The notes below the pieces were generated by a model that was not told where the DNA came from, ran no database searches, and saw nothing but the letters and a program-made list of their open reading frames with translations. From contig RXJR01000005.1 of NCBI GenBank assembly GCA_003963305.1, positions 1 to 64,000 on the forward strand: DNA of 64,000 bases, given 5' to 3'. Every line of letters starts with the position of its first letter. Position 1 is the stretch's first letter. Shown here in pieces: positions 35,656-45,600 of the stretch. A program made the position numbers and the translations under genes. Origin of the DNA: Candidatus Melainabacteria bacterium. Lineage in GTDB: Bacteria > Cyanobacteriota > Vampirovibrionia > Obscuribacterales > Obscuribacteraceae.

Positions 35656-35720
35656 TCTCGTGGCGTCCGGTTATCAAGATAAAGGCATCACCGTAGAACT
35701 GGACTATAGAGAATGACTGC

Positions 35721-38621
35721 GTGGCTGTAGAATTTCCGACTCGATTCAATATTAGAACCAGAATGCTGCTCCTTTGTCTGGGAGTGGCCGCTCCGTTGCT
35801 TGCTATCGGAAGTTTCTCTCTATGGAAGGAATATCGCACCCTCAAGCAAGAAGCTCAGCGGGCAACGACGTTTCAGGCCGCCATCTCAGTGCGCACTCTC
35901 GGTCAGTGGACCAAAGCTCAGCTAAGCACAGTCAGAGCGATTGCATCTATTCATGCTGTACAGCAGATGAATTTAGACACGTCCAAAAAAGTCTTTGCCA
36001 CAGCCTTGCAAGCACAACCATTCTGGACTGAAATCACTCTTTTCAGTGCTGCCGGTGAGCCGGTTTTGAGCACATCAGCAATACCAAACGCACAAAAAAC
36101 TGCAGTGCGTTTAACGAGCGTTCCTTTTATATCCAAAGTGGAAAAAACAAAGTCTCCACTCGTCTCAGGCTATGAACACGCACCAATCAGCGGTAAAGCG
36201 GCCATCTTAGTCGGCGCTCCGGTTATAGCAAGCGGTGAACTGCAGGGCGTACTGGTTGCCGCAATCGACCCGAAAGCAGTGCTCAATTTATTTCTCGGTC
36301 TGGGAGAAAACAACGGAAACATAGTCGCCGTTGTTGATGACTCCAAACGAGTAGTAGCGCGCACCCTGCAAAATGACTACTGGGAAGGTAAAGACTTCTC
36401 GCACGCCAAGAGTGTTACAGCAGCATCGAAGACGACCCGAGGCACCTTCGAAGCAGTGGGAATCGCAGACCCGACCGCTCGCGCCTATGCCTTCGACCGT
36501 GTTCCTGAAACAGGCTGGCTTGTCGTAGTTGGTGTACCGACTGATTCCATATACGGTGCGGCTCACGATTGGTTGTTCATCATGACCTGTCTGGCTGGCT
36601 GTGCAATCGGCATCTCAGTAGGTCTGGCATTTCTCGTCACCAACCACTTCACGAGCACAATCAATGTGCTAGTCAGAGAAGCACTGGCAATTGGTCGCGG
36701 CGACCTGACCAAGAGAGTGCATGTTCCGGCTAAAGACGAACTGGGACTTTTGGCGCGGGCGTTCAATCAAATGGCCACACAGCTGGAAGTCGGACAAGAC
36801 CAGAAAGCTATGATCGAGAAACTGTCCGAATCGATTCGGCAATCTCTCGATATCAACGAAATTTTAAACACGACAGTGCGCGAACTGGGTCAGGCACTTT
36901 CAGCCAGCCGCTGTTGCCTGGCCCTCATCGACACGAAAGACACAGTCGATATCTCAGACGACGAGCTCGTCTTCAACCACGTCTGGTGGGACGAAAAATT
37001 CGGCGGCACATCACTGCACAACAAGTCAATTCGCATAACCAGAGACAGCGTTATGCAGATGATCATCGAACAGGGCTCCATTCTCTCACTCGACATGCTG
37101 GATGACCGGGGTCCGACACCTCTGTTCGAGAATTCCAAAGACTCTCCCAACGACTGGCGCTCGATCAAATCTCTGATCGCCTGCCCGATCACAACCAAAA
37201 GTGGTGCTCTCGGCTTGATTCTCGTACACCAGTGCGACACCTTGAGAGTCTGGTCCGACTACGAATTAGAACTGGTTGAGGCGGTGACACGACACGTCAC
37301 CCTGGCTCTGGAACATGCGCGTTTATACAACCGCACCAAGACAATGGCGGAACAGGAACTTCTGATCAACCACATCAGCCGATCGGTGCGCAGCTCTCTC
37401 GACCTTGACACCATACTCAATACCGTCACGCAAGAACTCGGTCAAGCACTCGGGGCTGACCGCATCCAGATCGCCCAGCCTCGCACTGAAGGACCGCTCG
37501 TCGTCACACACGAGTTCCATCTTGCTCACATGAGTGACGTCAAAGGCGTCAACATGTACTCCGATGCCATCGATTTCCATCCGAACATAGGTTTGAATAG
37601 AATTCTGCCTGGAAACAATACACTGCTGGGCATCAATCTCGACGAAATCATGGAAGCGCCGGCGCCAGAAGACGAATGGGGCTCACCAAGACCAGCCGGA
37701 ACGACACTGCGAGATGCACCAATAGCGGTGATCAACAATGTGTTCGAAGACAGCCGCACTCTACCTTTCAAAGACTTCCTGGACGTGGTCAGCTCACAGT
37801 CGATGATTGCCGCTCCACTGCTGCACGAAAACAGGCTGGTTGGCTTGCTGATGGTGCATCAGTGCGACTCGATGAGAACGTGGGACTCGAGCGAAATTCA
37901 ACTGGTCGCTGCCATCGCAGACCAGGTCGCCATTGCCATCACTCACGCACACCTGTTTGCACAGGTCAAACATCAGGCTATTACAGATGGTCTGACAGGG
38001 CTCTACAATCACATTTACTTCAAGAATCGTCTCTCTGAAGAGATCAGACTGGCGAAGAGAAAAAATACTTCCTGCTCGCTGCTCATGATCGACCTCGACA
38101 AGTTGAAGATGATCAATGACAAGTTTGGTCACCCGGTTGGTGATGCCGCCATCCGCCAGATCGGTGCCATCCTCAAGACCTTGTTGCGCTCAGGTGACAC
38201 TGCAGCCAGATATGGTGGTGAAGAATTCGCCATTATCCTTCCTGAAACGACTCTGCTTGAAGCTGCACTGATTGCAGACCGACTCTGCAGCCAGATCCGC
38301 AACACACCGGTGCCAGGACTGGGACGCATCACTACGTCGATTGGCGTTGCATCCTTTCCAAAACATGCCATGGAAATGGCTGAACTGGTCGAAAATGCAG
38401 ATAAGGCACTCTATGTCGCCAAAAATAGCGGCAGAGATCAAGTGCGTTTATTTGAGGCGGAACCGACTGCCATCGATCTGGGCGAGGGCGTTGTCTTCAC
38501 ACCGCCACCACCTACGACACCACCAGCTGTAGCTTCGTCGTTGCCCATTATCACCCCGGTGATCAATCGTGACAGTGATGCCGACAACAAACTCTCGAAA
38601 ATCAACAAGATCCGCAACTAA
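35721..38621 (+). CDS. Membrane diguanylate cyclase (Cache-HAMP-GAF-GAF-GGDEF)
   Basis: 966 residues from GTG. Makes cyclic di-GMP from GTP. Order: transmembrane helix (about 13-35), extracytoplasmic dCache-type sensor (about 40-270), second helix (about 278-305), HAMP (RGDLTKRVHVPAKDELG, about 330-350), two GAF domains (about 370-540 and 560-745), GGDEF (about 755-920) and a Pro-rich tail. The active site reads RYGGEEFAIIL, and RSGD five residues before GGEEF is a complete inhibitory I-site, so product feedback is expected. Both GAF domains contain SSL/DLDTILNTV-type openings, suggesting an internal duplication. The HAD gene follows after 12 bp. Confidence 0.95.
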   Translation: MAVEFPTRFNIRTRMLLLCLGVAAPLLAIGSFSLWKEYRTLKQEAQRATTFQAAISVRTLGQWTKAQLSTVRAIASIHAVQQMNLDTSKKVFATALQAQPFWTEITLFSAAGEPVLSTSAIPNAQKTAVRLTSVPFISKVEKTKSPLVSGYEHAPISGKAAILVGAPVIASGELQGVLVAAIDPKAVLNLFLGLGENNGNIVAVVDDSKRVVARTLQNDYWEGKDFSHAKSVTAASKTTRGTFEAVGIADPTARAYAFDRVPETGWLVVVGVPTDSIYGAAHDWLFIMTCLAGCAIGISVGLAFLVTNHFTSTINVLVREALAIGRGDLTKRVHVPAKDELGLLARAFNQMATQLEVGQDQKAMIEKLSESIRQSLDINEILNTTVRELGQALSASRCCLALIDTKDTVDISDDELVFNHVWWDEKFGGTSLHNKSIRITRDSVMQMIIEQGSILSLDMLDDRGPTPLFENSKDSPNDWRSIKSLIACPITTKSGALGLILVHQCDTLRVWSDYELELVEAVTRHVTLALEHARLYNRTKTMAEQELLINHISRSVRSSLDLDTILNTVTQELGQALGADRIQIAQPRTEGPLVVTHEFHLAHMSDVKGVNMYSDAIDFHPNIGLNRILPGNNTLLGINLDEIMEAPAPEDEWGSPRPAGTTLRDAPIAVINNVFEDSRTLPFKDFLDVVSSQSMIAAPLLHENRLVGLLMVHQCDSMRTWDSSEIQLVAAIADQVAIAITHAHLFAQVKHQAITDGLTGLYNHIYFKNRLSEEIRLAKRKNTSCSLLMIDLDKLKMINDKFGHPVGDAAIRQIGAILKTLLRSGDTAARYGGEEFAIILPETTLLEAALIADRLCSQIRNTPVPGLGRITTSIGVASFPKHAMEMAELVENADKALYVAKNSGRDQVRLFEAEPTAIDLGEGVVFTPPPPTTPPAVASSLPIITPVINRDSDADNKLSKINKIRN

Positions 38622-38633
38622 GAAAGTCCAATA

Positions 38634-39353
38634 GTGCAAAGATTAGTTCTATTCGATATCGACGAAACGATGATTTCATCGGACGGCGCGGGAAGACGCG
38701 CCATCTCGCGAGTCCTCAACGAGCACTATCAAATTGAGCCGCACCACCTGAACATCCCCATGTCAGGCAAGACAGACCCGCAAATCTTGACCGAGATTTT
38801 GACGGCATCAGCGATTCCGTTGCATGAAATCAACGACGCCATTCCGGTAGTAATCGACAAGTATCTGGGCTTATTGCAGGAAGAAATCGTTGCCTCAAAA
38901 TATTACATCGTCCATGATGGCGTCTATATTCTGCTTGAAGCAATTGCAGCGCATCCGGACATGTATCTTGGACTGTTGACAGGCAACGTAGAACGCGGCG
39001 CGAGAATGAAACTCGACCACTTCGATCTGAACAAACACTTTGAGCTGGGCGCCTACGGTTCGGACTCTGCGAACCGTTTAGACCTTCCTGCAGTTGCAGT
39101 CGAACGAGCCAGGCAGCTTTTCAAAATTCACTTCCAGCCAGACGAAGTCGTCATTATCGGTGACAGCGTCAATGATGTGTTGTGCGCAAAAGGCTACAAT
39201 GCAAAATGCATAGCAGTCAACACAGGCAAGACCTCGTGGGACGAGTTGCAAGCCGCCAATCCAGAATACTTGTTCAAATCGCTGGCTGACACACAGGCAG
39301 TCATGGACGCCATTCTAGCGTCTATGCCGGCGTCGACAGAATGCAAATACTGA
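38634..39353 (+). CDS. HAD-family phosphatase (phosphoglycolate-phosphatase-like)
   Basis: 239 residues from GTG, 12 bp after the cyclase gene. HAD motif I is FDIDETMI (nucleophile Asp), motif II is LTGN, motif III a Lys/Arg before motif IV, which reads IIGDSVNDVLCAKG. An alpha-helical cap lies between motifs I and II as in Gph-like enzymes. The substrate is a small phosphomonoester, perhaps phosphoglycolate. Cotranscription with a cyclic di-GMP gene is likely but gives no clear functional link. Confidence 0.88.
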   Translation: MQRLVLFDIDETMISSDGAGRRAISRVLNEHYQIEPHHLNIPMSGKTDPQILTEILTASAIPLHEINDAIPVVIDKYLGLLQEEIVASKYYIVHDGVYILLEAIAAHPDMYLGLLTGNVERGARMKLDHFDLNKHFELGAYGSDSANRLDLPAVAVERARQLFKIHFQPDEVVIIGDSVNDVLCAKGYNAKCIAVNTGKTSWDELQAANPEYLFKSLADTQAVMDAILASMPASTECKY

Positions 39354-39517
39354 TCTTTTCTTGAGACGAAAGCTCAAGACCGGAGAATTTTTGCGGGCAA
39401 CAACAAGAAGCAAAGGACTCCCGAACCAAAGGCCGCTTGCTATAGTAGTAAGTGACGACAGGGAGCCCCGACCCAAAGCCACGCGAGGAACATCGTTTCC
39501 AAGCCTGAGGTTTCGCC

Positions 39518-40309
39518 ATGGATGCAAGATGGCTGAGTTATAAAGAACAGGCTGAGCGAGCCGTTCAACAAAACAAACTCGAACACGCCGAATCACTCTG
39601 GTATGCCGCACTGCAAGATGCAGAGGGTTTTCCGGAAAACGATCCAAGACTGACAGTAACGCTCGAGTGCCTGGCCGAGTTGCTCTTCAAACAGGGTAAG
39701 TACGCGCAAGCAGAGCCGCTTTGCGAACGCACTCTGCAAATTTACGAGCGCACAATCGGACCGACTCATCCAGACGTCGGCATCCTCGCAAATAACCTGG
39801 CCATGCTTTACCACATGCAAGACAAATTCGAGCAGGCTGAAAACCTGTACAAGAAAGCTCTGGCCGTGCAAACGAAAGCACTTGGCGCAAAACATCCCGA
39901 AGTTATCAACTTGCTCGGAAACTATGCAAATCTGCTCTTTCGTGTCCATCGAGACGCAGAGGGAGAACAGATGCGGGCCATGGCCAAGAGCGCGACTACC
40001 GGCAAGTGGAACATGTCGGGAAGATATCAGGCCTACAATGCCGGTGGAGTAGCTCCGTCGCACGCCCAGGCGCCGGCTCAGGCAGCTCAAAGCACCCCAC
40101 CAAAACAAACGCAACAGCAACAGTCAGACACCGTGCCCCCTTCCAGCAAAATATTGCACTCAGTCGGAGCTCCTCCGCCAATTCAAAAGCCCGTCATGCC
40201 GGAATCTCCACAATTTCCTTTGCCACCGCCTTCTACCGAGGCGCCGCCGACGCAGTCTGGTATTGGTCGTCTGATGCAACAGCGCAAAGACTCCTTGAAC
40301 AACCCCTAG
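39518..40309 (+). CDS. Kinesin-light-chain-type TPR protein with Pro-rich tail
   Basis: 263 residues, ATG with GAGG upstream. Residues 5-155 are three to four 42-residue TPRs of the kinesin-light-chain type (LAELLFKQGKYAQAEPLCER and NLAMLYHMQDKFEQAENLYK). The rest is Gln/Pro/Ser-rich and likely disordered (PPKQTQQQQSDTVPPSSK). No signal peptide. A protein-protein adaptor is the probable role. The stop codon overlaps an 18-bp repeat. Confidence 0.8.
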   Translation: MDARWLSYKEQAERAVQQNKLEHAESLWYAALQDAEGFPENDPRLTVTLECLAELLFKQGKYAQAEPLCERTLQIYERTIGPTHPDVGILANNLAMLYHMQDKFEQAENLYKKALAVQTKALGAKHPEVINLLGNYANLLFRVHRDAEGEQMRAMAKSATTGKWNMSGRYQAYNAGGVAPSHAQAPAQAAQSTPPKQTQQQQSDTVPPSSKILHSVGAPPPIQKPVMPESPQFPLPPPSTEAPPTQSGIGRLMQQRKDSLNNP

Positions 40310-40353
40310 CACCTGAACACCCCACAGCAACTGAACGACCCACAGCACCTGAT
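40308..40353. repeat. 18-bp imperfect tandem repeat
   Basis: AGCACCTGAACACCCCAC (40308-40325), a copy with two or three changes (40326-40343) and a partial third. It begins inside the stop codon of the TPR gene. Confidence 0.6.
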
Positions 40354-40517
40354 CTGGTACGGTAACCATTCCGCCCCGGCCGGATAAGCTGTGCATGTTC
40401 CCCCAGGTCAGCATTCAGTACGCATAAACAAAGGTTCTTGCAAGTCAAGACTCGTACAGACCTGGCTGAGTCGATATAATTAGCGCGCTCACCTGAAGTG
40501 GGCAAGAGAGAAATATT

Positions 40518-41084
40518 TTGGTCGAGCCGCGCAAAATAAGAGGCAATCCGCGCCAGAGTCGAGCTTTCATAGGACTCGGGTCAAACGTTGGCGATCGCGT
40601 GGGCTATGTACAGCAGGCAATGCAGTTGCTCAAAGACATTCCTCGCATCAAAGTAATTGAGTGTTCCAGTCTTTATGAGACAGAGCCGGTCAATCGAGAA
40701 TATAAAGAGTGGTTCGTCAACGCAGTCGCCGCGGTAGACACAACTCTGACCGCCGAAGAGCTGCTCGACGTCTGCAAAGACATCGAAAAACGATTAGCCG
40801 AAATGCACAGCAAAGAGTCTGTTTCCAGTCGGCGTAACGACGGTTTGAGAATAAGAATAATCGACCTGGATATTCTCTTTTTCGGTGATGAAGTTTTGGA
40901 AACACCTTATTTGCACGTTCCTCATCAATACATTGCTGAGCGAGCCTATGCGCTGGTGCCGCTTTTAGAGATTGCACCTAATTTCGTGCATCCGATTTTG
41001 AACAGAACAGTCACTCAAATTCATGAAGCACTTCCCGCTCCAGAGTTAGTATTTTTATACGGCACGCGCGGAGTCGATCAGTGA
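40518..41084 (+). CDS. folK: 6-hydroxymethyl-7,8-dihydropterin pyrophosphokinase (HPPK)
   Basis: 188 residues from TTG. Transfers pyrophosphate from ATP to the pterin in folate synthesis. Visible motifs: FIGLGSNVGDR at the start, SSLYETEPVN and WFVNAVAAVDT in the middle, and RIIDLDILFFGDEV with the conserved metal-binding Asp pair, then HVPHQYIAERAYALVPLLEI. Length is slightly above the usual 160, from a basic N-terminus. Other folate genes are absent. acpS follows 106 bp on. Confidence 0.95.
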   Translation: MVEPRKIRGNPRQSRAFIGLGSNVGDRVGYVQQAMQLLKDIPRIKVIECSSLYETEPVNREYKEWFVNAVAAVDTTLTAEELLDVCKDIEKRLAEMHSKESVSSRRNDGLRIRIIDLDILFFGDEVLETPYLHVPHQYIAERAYALVPLLEIAPNFVHPILNRTVTQIHEALPAPELVFLYGTRGVDQ

Positions 41085-41190
41085 CTCAACGGGTCTCACT
41101 GAACAGATAAAAGCGGCTCCAAATAGTCCGGCTTTGATTTCAGAGAATGAGCTATGCTGAAATAATCAGCCACAGCGAAAGGTTGTTTAG

Positions 41191-41601
41191 ATGGAAACCC
41201 TTCCTTTTCAACTGAAAATCGGTACCGATGTTTGTTCAGTCAACCGTATCGAGAATACATACAAAAGATTTGGCCATCGTTTTGCTGAACGCATTTTGAC
41301 TGAGAACGAAGCGAAATATGTCTTCGGCAGGAAGCACGGCGCGGCCCAACGTTTCGCCGCCAGATTCGCAGCCAAAGAAGCTATGTCAAAAGTGCTGGGA
41401 ACAGGCTGGAACGGAATCGGCTGGAAGGACGTCGAAGTGACAAAGAAGCGGTCCGGCGAACCCGGCATCCGCCTGCACGGACGCGCTGAAGTGCTAGCCA
41501 GGAAATTAGGATTGACAAATATCGAGGTGACTTTAAGTCACGAGCGTGAGTATGCAGTCGCTTTCGTAGTCGCTTACGGTCCAACGGAGACCAGTCCGTG
41601 A
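41191..41601 (+). CDS. acpS: Holo-acyl-carrier-protein synthase
   Basis: 136 residues. Transfers 4'-phosphopantetheine from CoA to acyl carrier protein. The signature is intact: IGTDVCSVNRIENTYKRFG, then FAARFAAKEAMSKVLGTGW, with the metal-binding Asp (GTDVCS) and Glu (AAKEA). The stop overlaps the GTG of the following membrane gene by 4 bp (GTGA). Confidence 0.96.
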   Translation: METLPFQLKIGTDVCSVNRIENTYKRFGHRFAERILTENEAKYVFGRKHGAAQRFAARFAAKEAMSKVLGTGWNGIGWKDVEVTKKRSGEPGIRLHGRAEVLARKLGLTNIEVTLSHEREYAVAFVVAYGPTETSP

Positions 41602-44600
41602 AAAAACGCCACTACCTATGGTGTCTGGCGATTGTCGGAATAATCGGCTTTTCTTTTTATTTGCTGAAATCGTCGCAGGTTTTTCCTTCAGCAAGTATTG
41701 AAATCAAGCTCTCAAAAACTCAAGTAACTCAGCGCGCTGAAGAATGGGCTAAGAAACTGGGCTACAGTGAAATACTTCCCATCCATTCAACCACCTTTGC
41801 CTACGACGACGATGGAAAAACTTTCCTCGAGTACGAGCTTGGATCGACACAAGCAAATGCTCTGATGAAGCAAACAATTCCGATATGGTACTGGACAACA
41901 CGCTTTTGCAAGCCGCTCAAGCAAGAAGAATTTGGCTGCTGGCTCAGCCCAGACGGGCATCTGACTGCCTTTGACCGCAGCCTGGAAAATGATCGAGAGC
42001 TGCCCACGGTGAAACACGACCAGGCTCTCACCATGGCCCAGGACTTTGTCACCAGAGAAGCACAATCCAGTCTCGATGGTTACAAACTGATCGAGCAGGC
42101 CACAGTCGAGCAACCGCACAGAACCGATCACAATTTTACGTGGGAAGACACTGTTCATGAATGGCACGGAGCCAAGCTTCGGACGCACGTGTACATAAGC
42201 GGAAATCAGGTGACTGGTTATAATCATTACTTGCACGTGCCCGACGTCTGGTCACGTAAATTCGGCAAGCTGCGTTCCTACAATGATGCACTGGCTGACG
42301 CAGCCAGCATATTTTACGTGGCACTGAACACCGGGTCGTTTTTCATTTTTATATGGGCTTTTGCCAATAATTTGATTCGCTGGCGTTTTGCTCTCATCGT
42401 CGCGGTCGTCTACGCCGTGCTCAATACGCTTGAAAGCCTGAACGGATTACCCAGTCAGTGGCACAGCTATGACACGAGTATGCCGCAGCACGGATTCCAA
42501 CTCAATCTGGCTATGGGAATATTCACGGGCGCCGTGCAGACTTTTGTCCAGACATTCATTCTGACAGCAGCAGCAGAATCTATCTACCGCCGCTCTTTCC
42601 CAGAGAAAATGGCCCTCGAAAAAGTGCTGACGACTATTGGTCTGCGCACAAGAACCACGCTGAACGGCATTGTAAGCGGCACGTCCGCGTTCGGAACACA
42701 CCTTGGCTGGATAGTTCTTTTCTATCTGGCAGGCAGACCGCTGGGACTGTGGTGCCCACTTGAAGTGCAAAATGAAGAGTCTTTGAGCTCTTACTTCCCA
42801 TTCTTTTCAGCCCTGAATGTGGGTTTCAACGCCTCTCTGACTGAAGAATTCACTTATCGCGTAATCGGGCTGATTGGCTTTCAACGACTGGTAAAAAACT
42901 TCTGGGTAGCTAATTTGTTGCAAGCCGCCGCCTGGGCTTTCATGCACAGCAACTATCCCCAGGAGCCGCCTTACGCTCGCGGCGTCGAGCTCACGGTGGT
43001 GGGCTTTTTCTATGGCACTATCCTGCGCTATTTCGGGGTATTTCCGTGTATCTTCTCTCACAACCTGATTGATACGTTTCTCGGTCTGGAACCGCTGTTC
43101 GCCTCCTCCATTCCAACCATGCGCCTCAGTGCCTTCCTGGCGCTGACGCCGTTTCTGGCTCTGGCTGCAGGTTCTCTTATCTTGCGGGCCAAACGCGGAG
43201 AGTTCACCGACGAAGATTCAATCAGCAACAAGGCGCTGACTCCGGTTGAATTGCCACCAGCTGTGGTAGTAGCTGAAGAGCTAGCGCCGCGCACGTATCA
43301 ATACAAACCAATGAAAAGACCGCTGCGCCTGATTCTGGCATGCATGGCAACAATTTTTACGGCGATCCAGTTTCTTTACTATGTGCCGGCGATCGGGCAG
43401 AGCGCACTACTGACGATACCACGAGAAAGTGCTATTGCCAGAGCCAAACAGTACCTGGAAGCCAACGACGTGCACCTGGACGGATACTCGTATTCAGCAT
43501 CGCTGGTTAAAGGTCTGGACGACAGCGAAATGCAATATGTGTTCGAAAAGGCTCCCAAACGGCTCTATGAGTTGAGCGAGATCCCGGAGCGCCCGCTCAT
43601 CTGGCGCATACGATTTTTCAAGCATCTTGTACAGAAAGAATATCTGGTGCTCGTCGATTCGCGTGGAAAAGTGCTCTCGCTCGGTCTGACCGAACCTGAT
43701 GACGAGCCTGGAGCCAACCTGACACAGAAAGAAGCGCAAGAGAAGATAGAAGCATTCCTCAACAAGGAACATCGTGAAATCGTGCCGTTCACACTGGCGG
43801 CAGAACCAAGAGAAGAGAAAAAAGAGGCGCGCACTGATTATACGGTGCAGTTCGACGTGCCTAAATACAAAGTCGGGGAAGCTGAATACAAGCTCACCTC
43901 TGAGTGTATCGGTGACAGAGTAAGCGGTTACGATCACAACTGGATTTTGCCCGACAAATGGAAGTTCGACCGCGACAAAAAGTATTTACGCGAAGAAATT
44001 TGCAAAGTCCTCGTCTATTTCGTCTACTTTGTATTTGCCGTTGCCTTGATCTGGTGGGCGAAAGGCGTGTTGCGCTCACAAGCCATTCCATGGAAACCCG
44101 CAATTGCAATTGGGGTAGTGATTGGCATCTTCAACATGATTGAGACAGTGAACGGATTGCCGGATCTGTTTACTGAGTACGATACGAAAATGCCCCTCGT
44201 CTCCTTTTTTGTCGCTGAAGGTGTGCGCACATTCGCCAGCGCCACATCGACAATCGCTATGTACGCAGCCATTGCCGCATTCGGTCTGGGTGCGTTGCGC
44301 CTGCTCATGCCCAGCACCTCCGTAGCATCGGTCCTGAGAACAACATTCTTGCCGGCCGGCCCTGAAGAAAAGTCAGTCAGCTTGAACATCTGGCTCGATG
44401 CCACCATCATCGGTTTCGTAATCGGGCTCGGGCAGCGGGTTTTATGGATCGCTCTCGGTCTGGTGCGCAGTCACATCTCTCCCACTATTTCAATGGCACC
44501 ACTCGAGGTTTTGTGCGGGCTGGTCAACATTTTCAACCCCTCCGTCAGTACGGTACTGGATGCGGTGACGAGAGGCATGACATTAGTTTTTGCATCAGCA

Positions 44601-45023
44601 ATCTGTATCGGCATCTATTTCAAGTATTTACGCACGGCGCGAAACTATTTCATCTTTGCGCTCGTGGTCAGCTTCATCTTCCCCAGCCCGGACAGATACT
44701 GGCAAGATTACTTGATAGACGTAGTCAACTATCTGGTCACATTTGCCATCATCTATTTCCTTGTTTCAAAGCTGGCCCGAGAAAACCTGCTCGCTTATTT
44801 CCTGGCTGGATTCATCACAACCATCGTCGGTTCCATGCGGGTTCTCATGAAACACGCAGCCGGACTGTATTTTGACGACCTCGTCTTTCTGACAGCTCTG
44901 ATGATGTCACCTGTCATGTATGTGATTTTCAAAAGAACAAACCGTCCCAGATTTCTGGGCGGCAAACCAAAACCGGCTGCTCAAGCTAAGAATCAAGCAC
45001 TTTCAGATTTGGGCTCATTCTGA
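41598..45023 (+). CDS. Duplicated CPBP (CAAX/Abi) protease-like membrane protein
   Basis: 1141 residues, GTG start overlapping the acpS stop. It contains two similar halves, each with an extracytoplasmic region and a set of transmembrane helices. The first half holds a complete CPBP site: EEFTYR (Glu416-Glu417 to Arg421), WAFMHSNYPQ and FSHNLIDTFLG. In the second half the first motif has decayed to STVLDAVTRG, so that copy should be inactive. CPBP proteases act in membranes on prenylated or other small membrane proteins, often in bacteriocin immunity. The extracytoplasmic parts (LTAFDRSLENDRELP, VLVDSRGKVLSLGLTEPDDE) also repeat. The 3' end is overlapped by a MazF-like gene on the other strand. 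Confidence 0.88.
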   Translation: MKKRHYLWCLAIVGIIGFSFYLLKSSQVFPSASIEIKLSKTQVTQRAEEWAKKLGYSEILPIHSTTFAYDDDGKTFLEYELGSTQANALMKQTIPIWYWTTRFCKPLKQEEFGCWLSPDGHLTAFDRSLENDRELPTVKHDQALTMAQDFVTREAQSSLDGYKLIEQATVEQPHRTDHNFTWEDTVHEWHGAKLRTHVYISGNQVTGYNHYLHVPDVWSRKFGKLRSYNDALADAASIFYVALNTGSFFIFIWAFANNLIRWRFALIVAVVYAVLNTLESLNGLPSQWHSYDTSMPQHGFQLNLAMGIFTGAVQTFVQTFILTAAAESIYRRSFPEKMALEKVLTTIGLRTRTTLNGIVSGTSAFGTHLGWIVLFYLAGRPLGLWCPLEVQNEESLSSYFPFFSALNVGFNASLTEEFTYRVIGLIGFQRLVKNFWVANLLQAAAWAFMHSNYPQEPPYARGVELTVVGFFYGTILRYFGVFPCIFSHNLIDTFLGLEPLFASSIPTMRLSAFLALTPFLALAAGSLILRAKRGEFTDEDSISNKALTPVELPPAVVVAEELAPRTYQYKPMKRPLRLILACMATIFTAIQFLYYVPAIGQSALLTIPRESAIARAKQYLEANDVHLDGYSYSASLVKGLDDSEMQYVFEKAPKRLYELSEIPERPLIWRIRFFKHLVQKEYLVLVDSRGKVLSLGLTEPDDEPGANLTQKEAQEKIEAFLNKEHREIVPFTLAAEPREEKKEARTDYTVQFDVPKYKVGEAEYKLTSECIGDRVSGYDHNWILPDKWKFDRDKKYLREEICKVLVYFVYFVFAVALIWWAKGVLRSQAIPWKPAIAIGVVIGIFNMIETVNGLPDLFTEYDTKMPLVSFFVAEGVRTFASATSTIAMYAAIAAFGLGALRLLMPSTSVASVLRTTFLPAGPEEKSVSLNIWLDATIIGFVIGLGQRVLWIALGLVRSHISPTISMAPLEVLCGLVNIFNPSVSTVLDAVTRGMTLVFASAICIGIYFKYLRTARNYFIFALVVSFIFPSPDRYWQDYLIDVVNYLVTFAIIYFLVSKLARENLLAYFLAGFITTIVGSMRVLMKHAAGLYFDDLVFLTALMMSPVMYVIFKRTNRPRFLGGKPKPAAQAKNQALSDLGSF

Positions 45024-45454
45024 TCGCCGCTGCCGAAAGAAAGCGGTGGTCTCGGCTCAGTCTGAACCGGACGCCCGATTGCCATGGCGATCATCAAACA
45101 TTGATCGACACGTTCCATAGTCTCATTTGGAAACTGACCGATCTTACTTACCAAAAGAGTCTTGGGAATGGTTGCAATGACCGTGCAATCGATAACGCTG
45201 TCCAGACGAAGGCCTGCTTCCTTGCCTTCGGGCGTGTTCATGGCAACGACAACCTGGGTTGGTTCGCGCCCGGCTCTGGTTGTGTTACTTGTCAGCGGCA
45301 CCAGTAGCACGTCGTCGAGTCGCTGGTTATTGTAGTCATTGGAAATGATCACAGCCGGACGCCGCTTTGTTTGCGTCTGTCCTTCGTCTGTGGTGTAAGG
45401 AAAGGATACTAAGACAACGTCGCCTTTCCTGTACTGAGGTGCTCTGGAGGACAT
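44993..45454 (-). CDS. MazF/PemK-type endoribonuclease toxin
   Basis: 153 residues. The family start is clear (YRKGDVVLVSFPYTTDEGQ, then KRRPAVIISNDYNNQRLDDV) with a later VLLVPLTSN strand. MazF-like enzymes cut mRNA at short sequences. The C-terminal 35 residues (RPVQTEPRPPLSFGSGD and on) are extra and overlap the 3' end of the CPBP-like gene by 31 bp antisense. No typical MazE/PemI antitoxin gene lies upstream in the 146-bp spacer, so this is a solitary toxin or its antitoxin is the unrelated 78-residue gene next door. Confidence 0.85.
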   Translation of the reverse strand: MSSRAPQYRKGDVVLVSFPYTTDEGQTQTKRRPAVIISNDYNNQRLDDVLLVPLTSNTTRAGREPTQVVVAMNTPEGKEAGLRLDSVIDCTVIATIPKTLLVSKIGQFPNETMERVDQCLMIAMAIGRPVQTEPRPPLSFGSGDQNEPKSESA

Positions 45455-45600
45455 TTAAGCCTCTACTCGTTTTAGTAAATAAAGTCCCAAAATGACTTTC
45501 TAGACCATTGTATCAGTCTAAAGAAGCTCGGTCTAAAAAGATCTAAAAAGCACAAATAGGGCTCTTTCGAACCCTGGGAAATTTGATTTATACCGACTAT

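Noticed and set aside
44444-44875. 143-residue plus-strand frame in the CPBP-like gene
   Set aside because: Out of frame with a 1141-residue protein with clear membrane helices and motifs; His/Arg-rich shadow.
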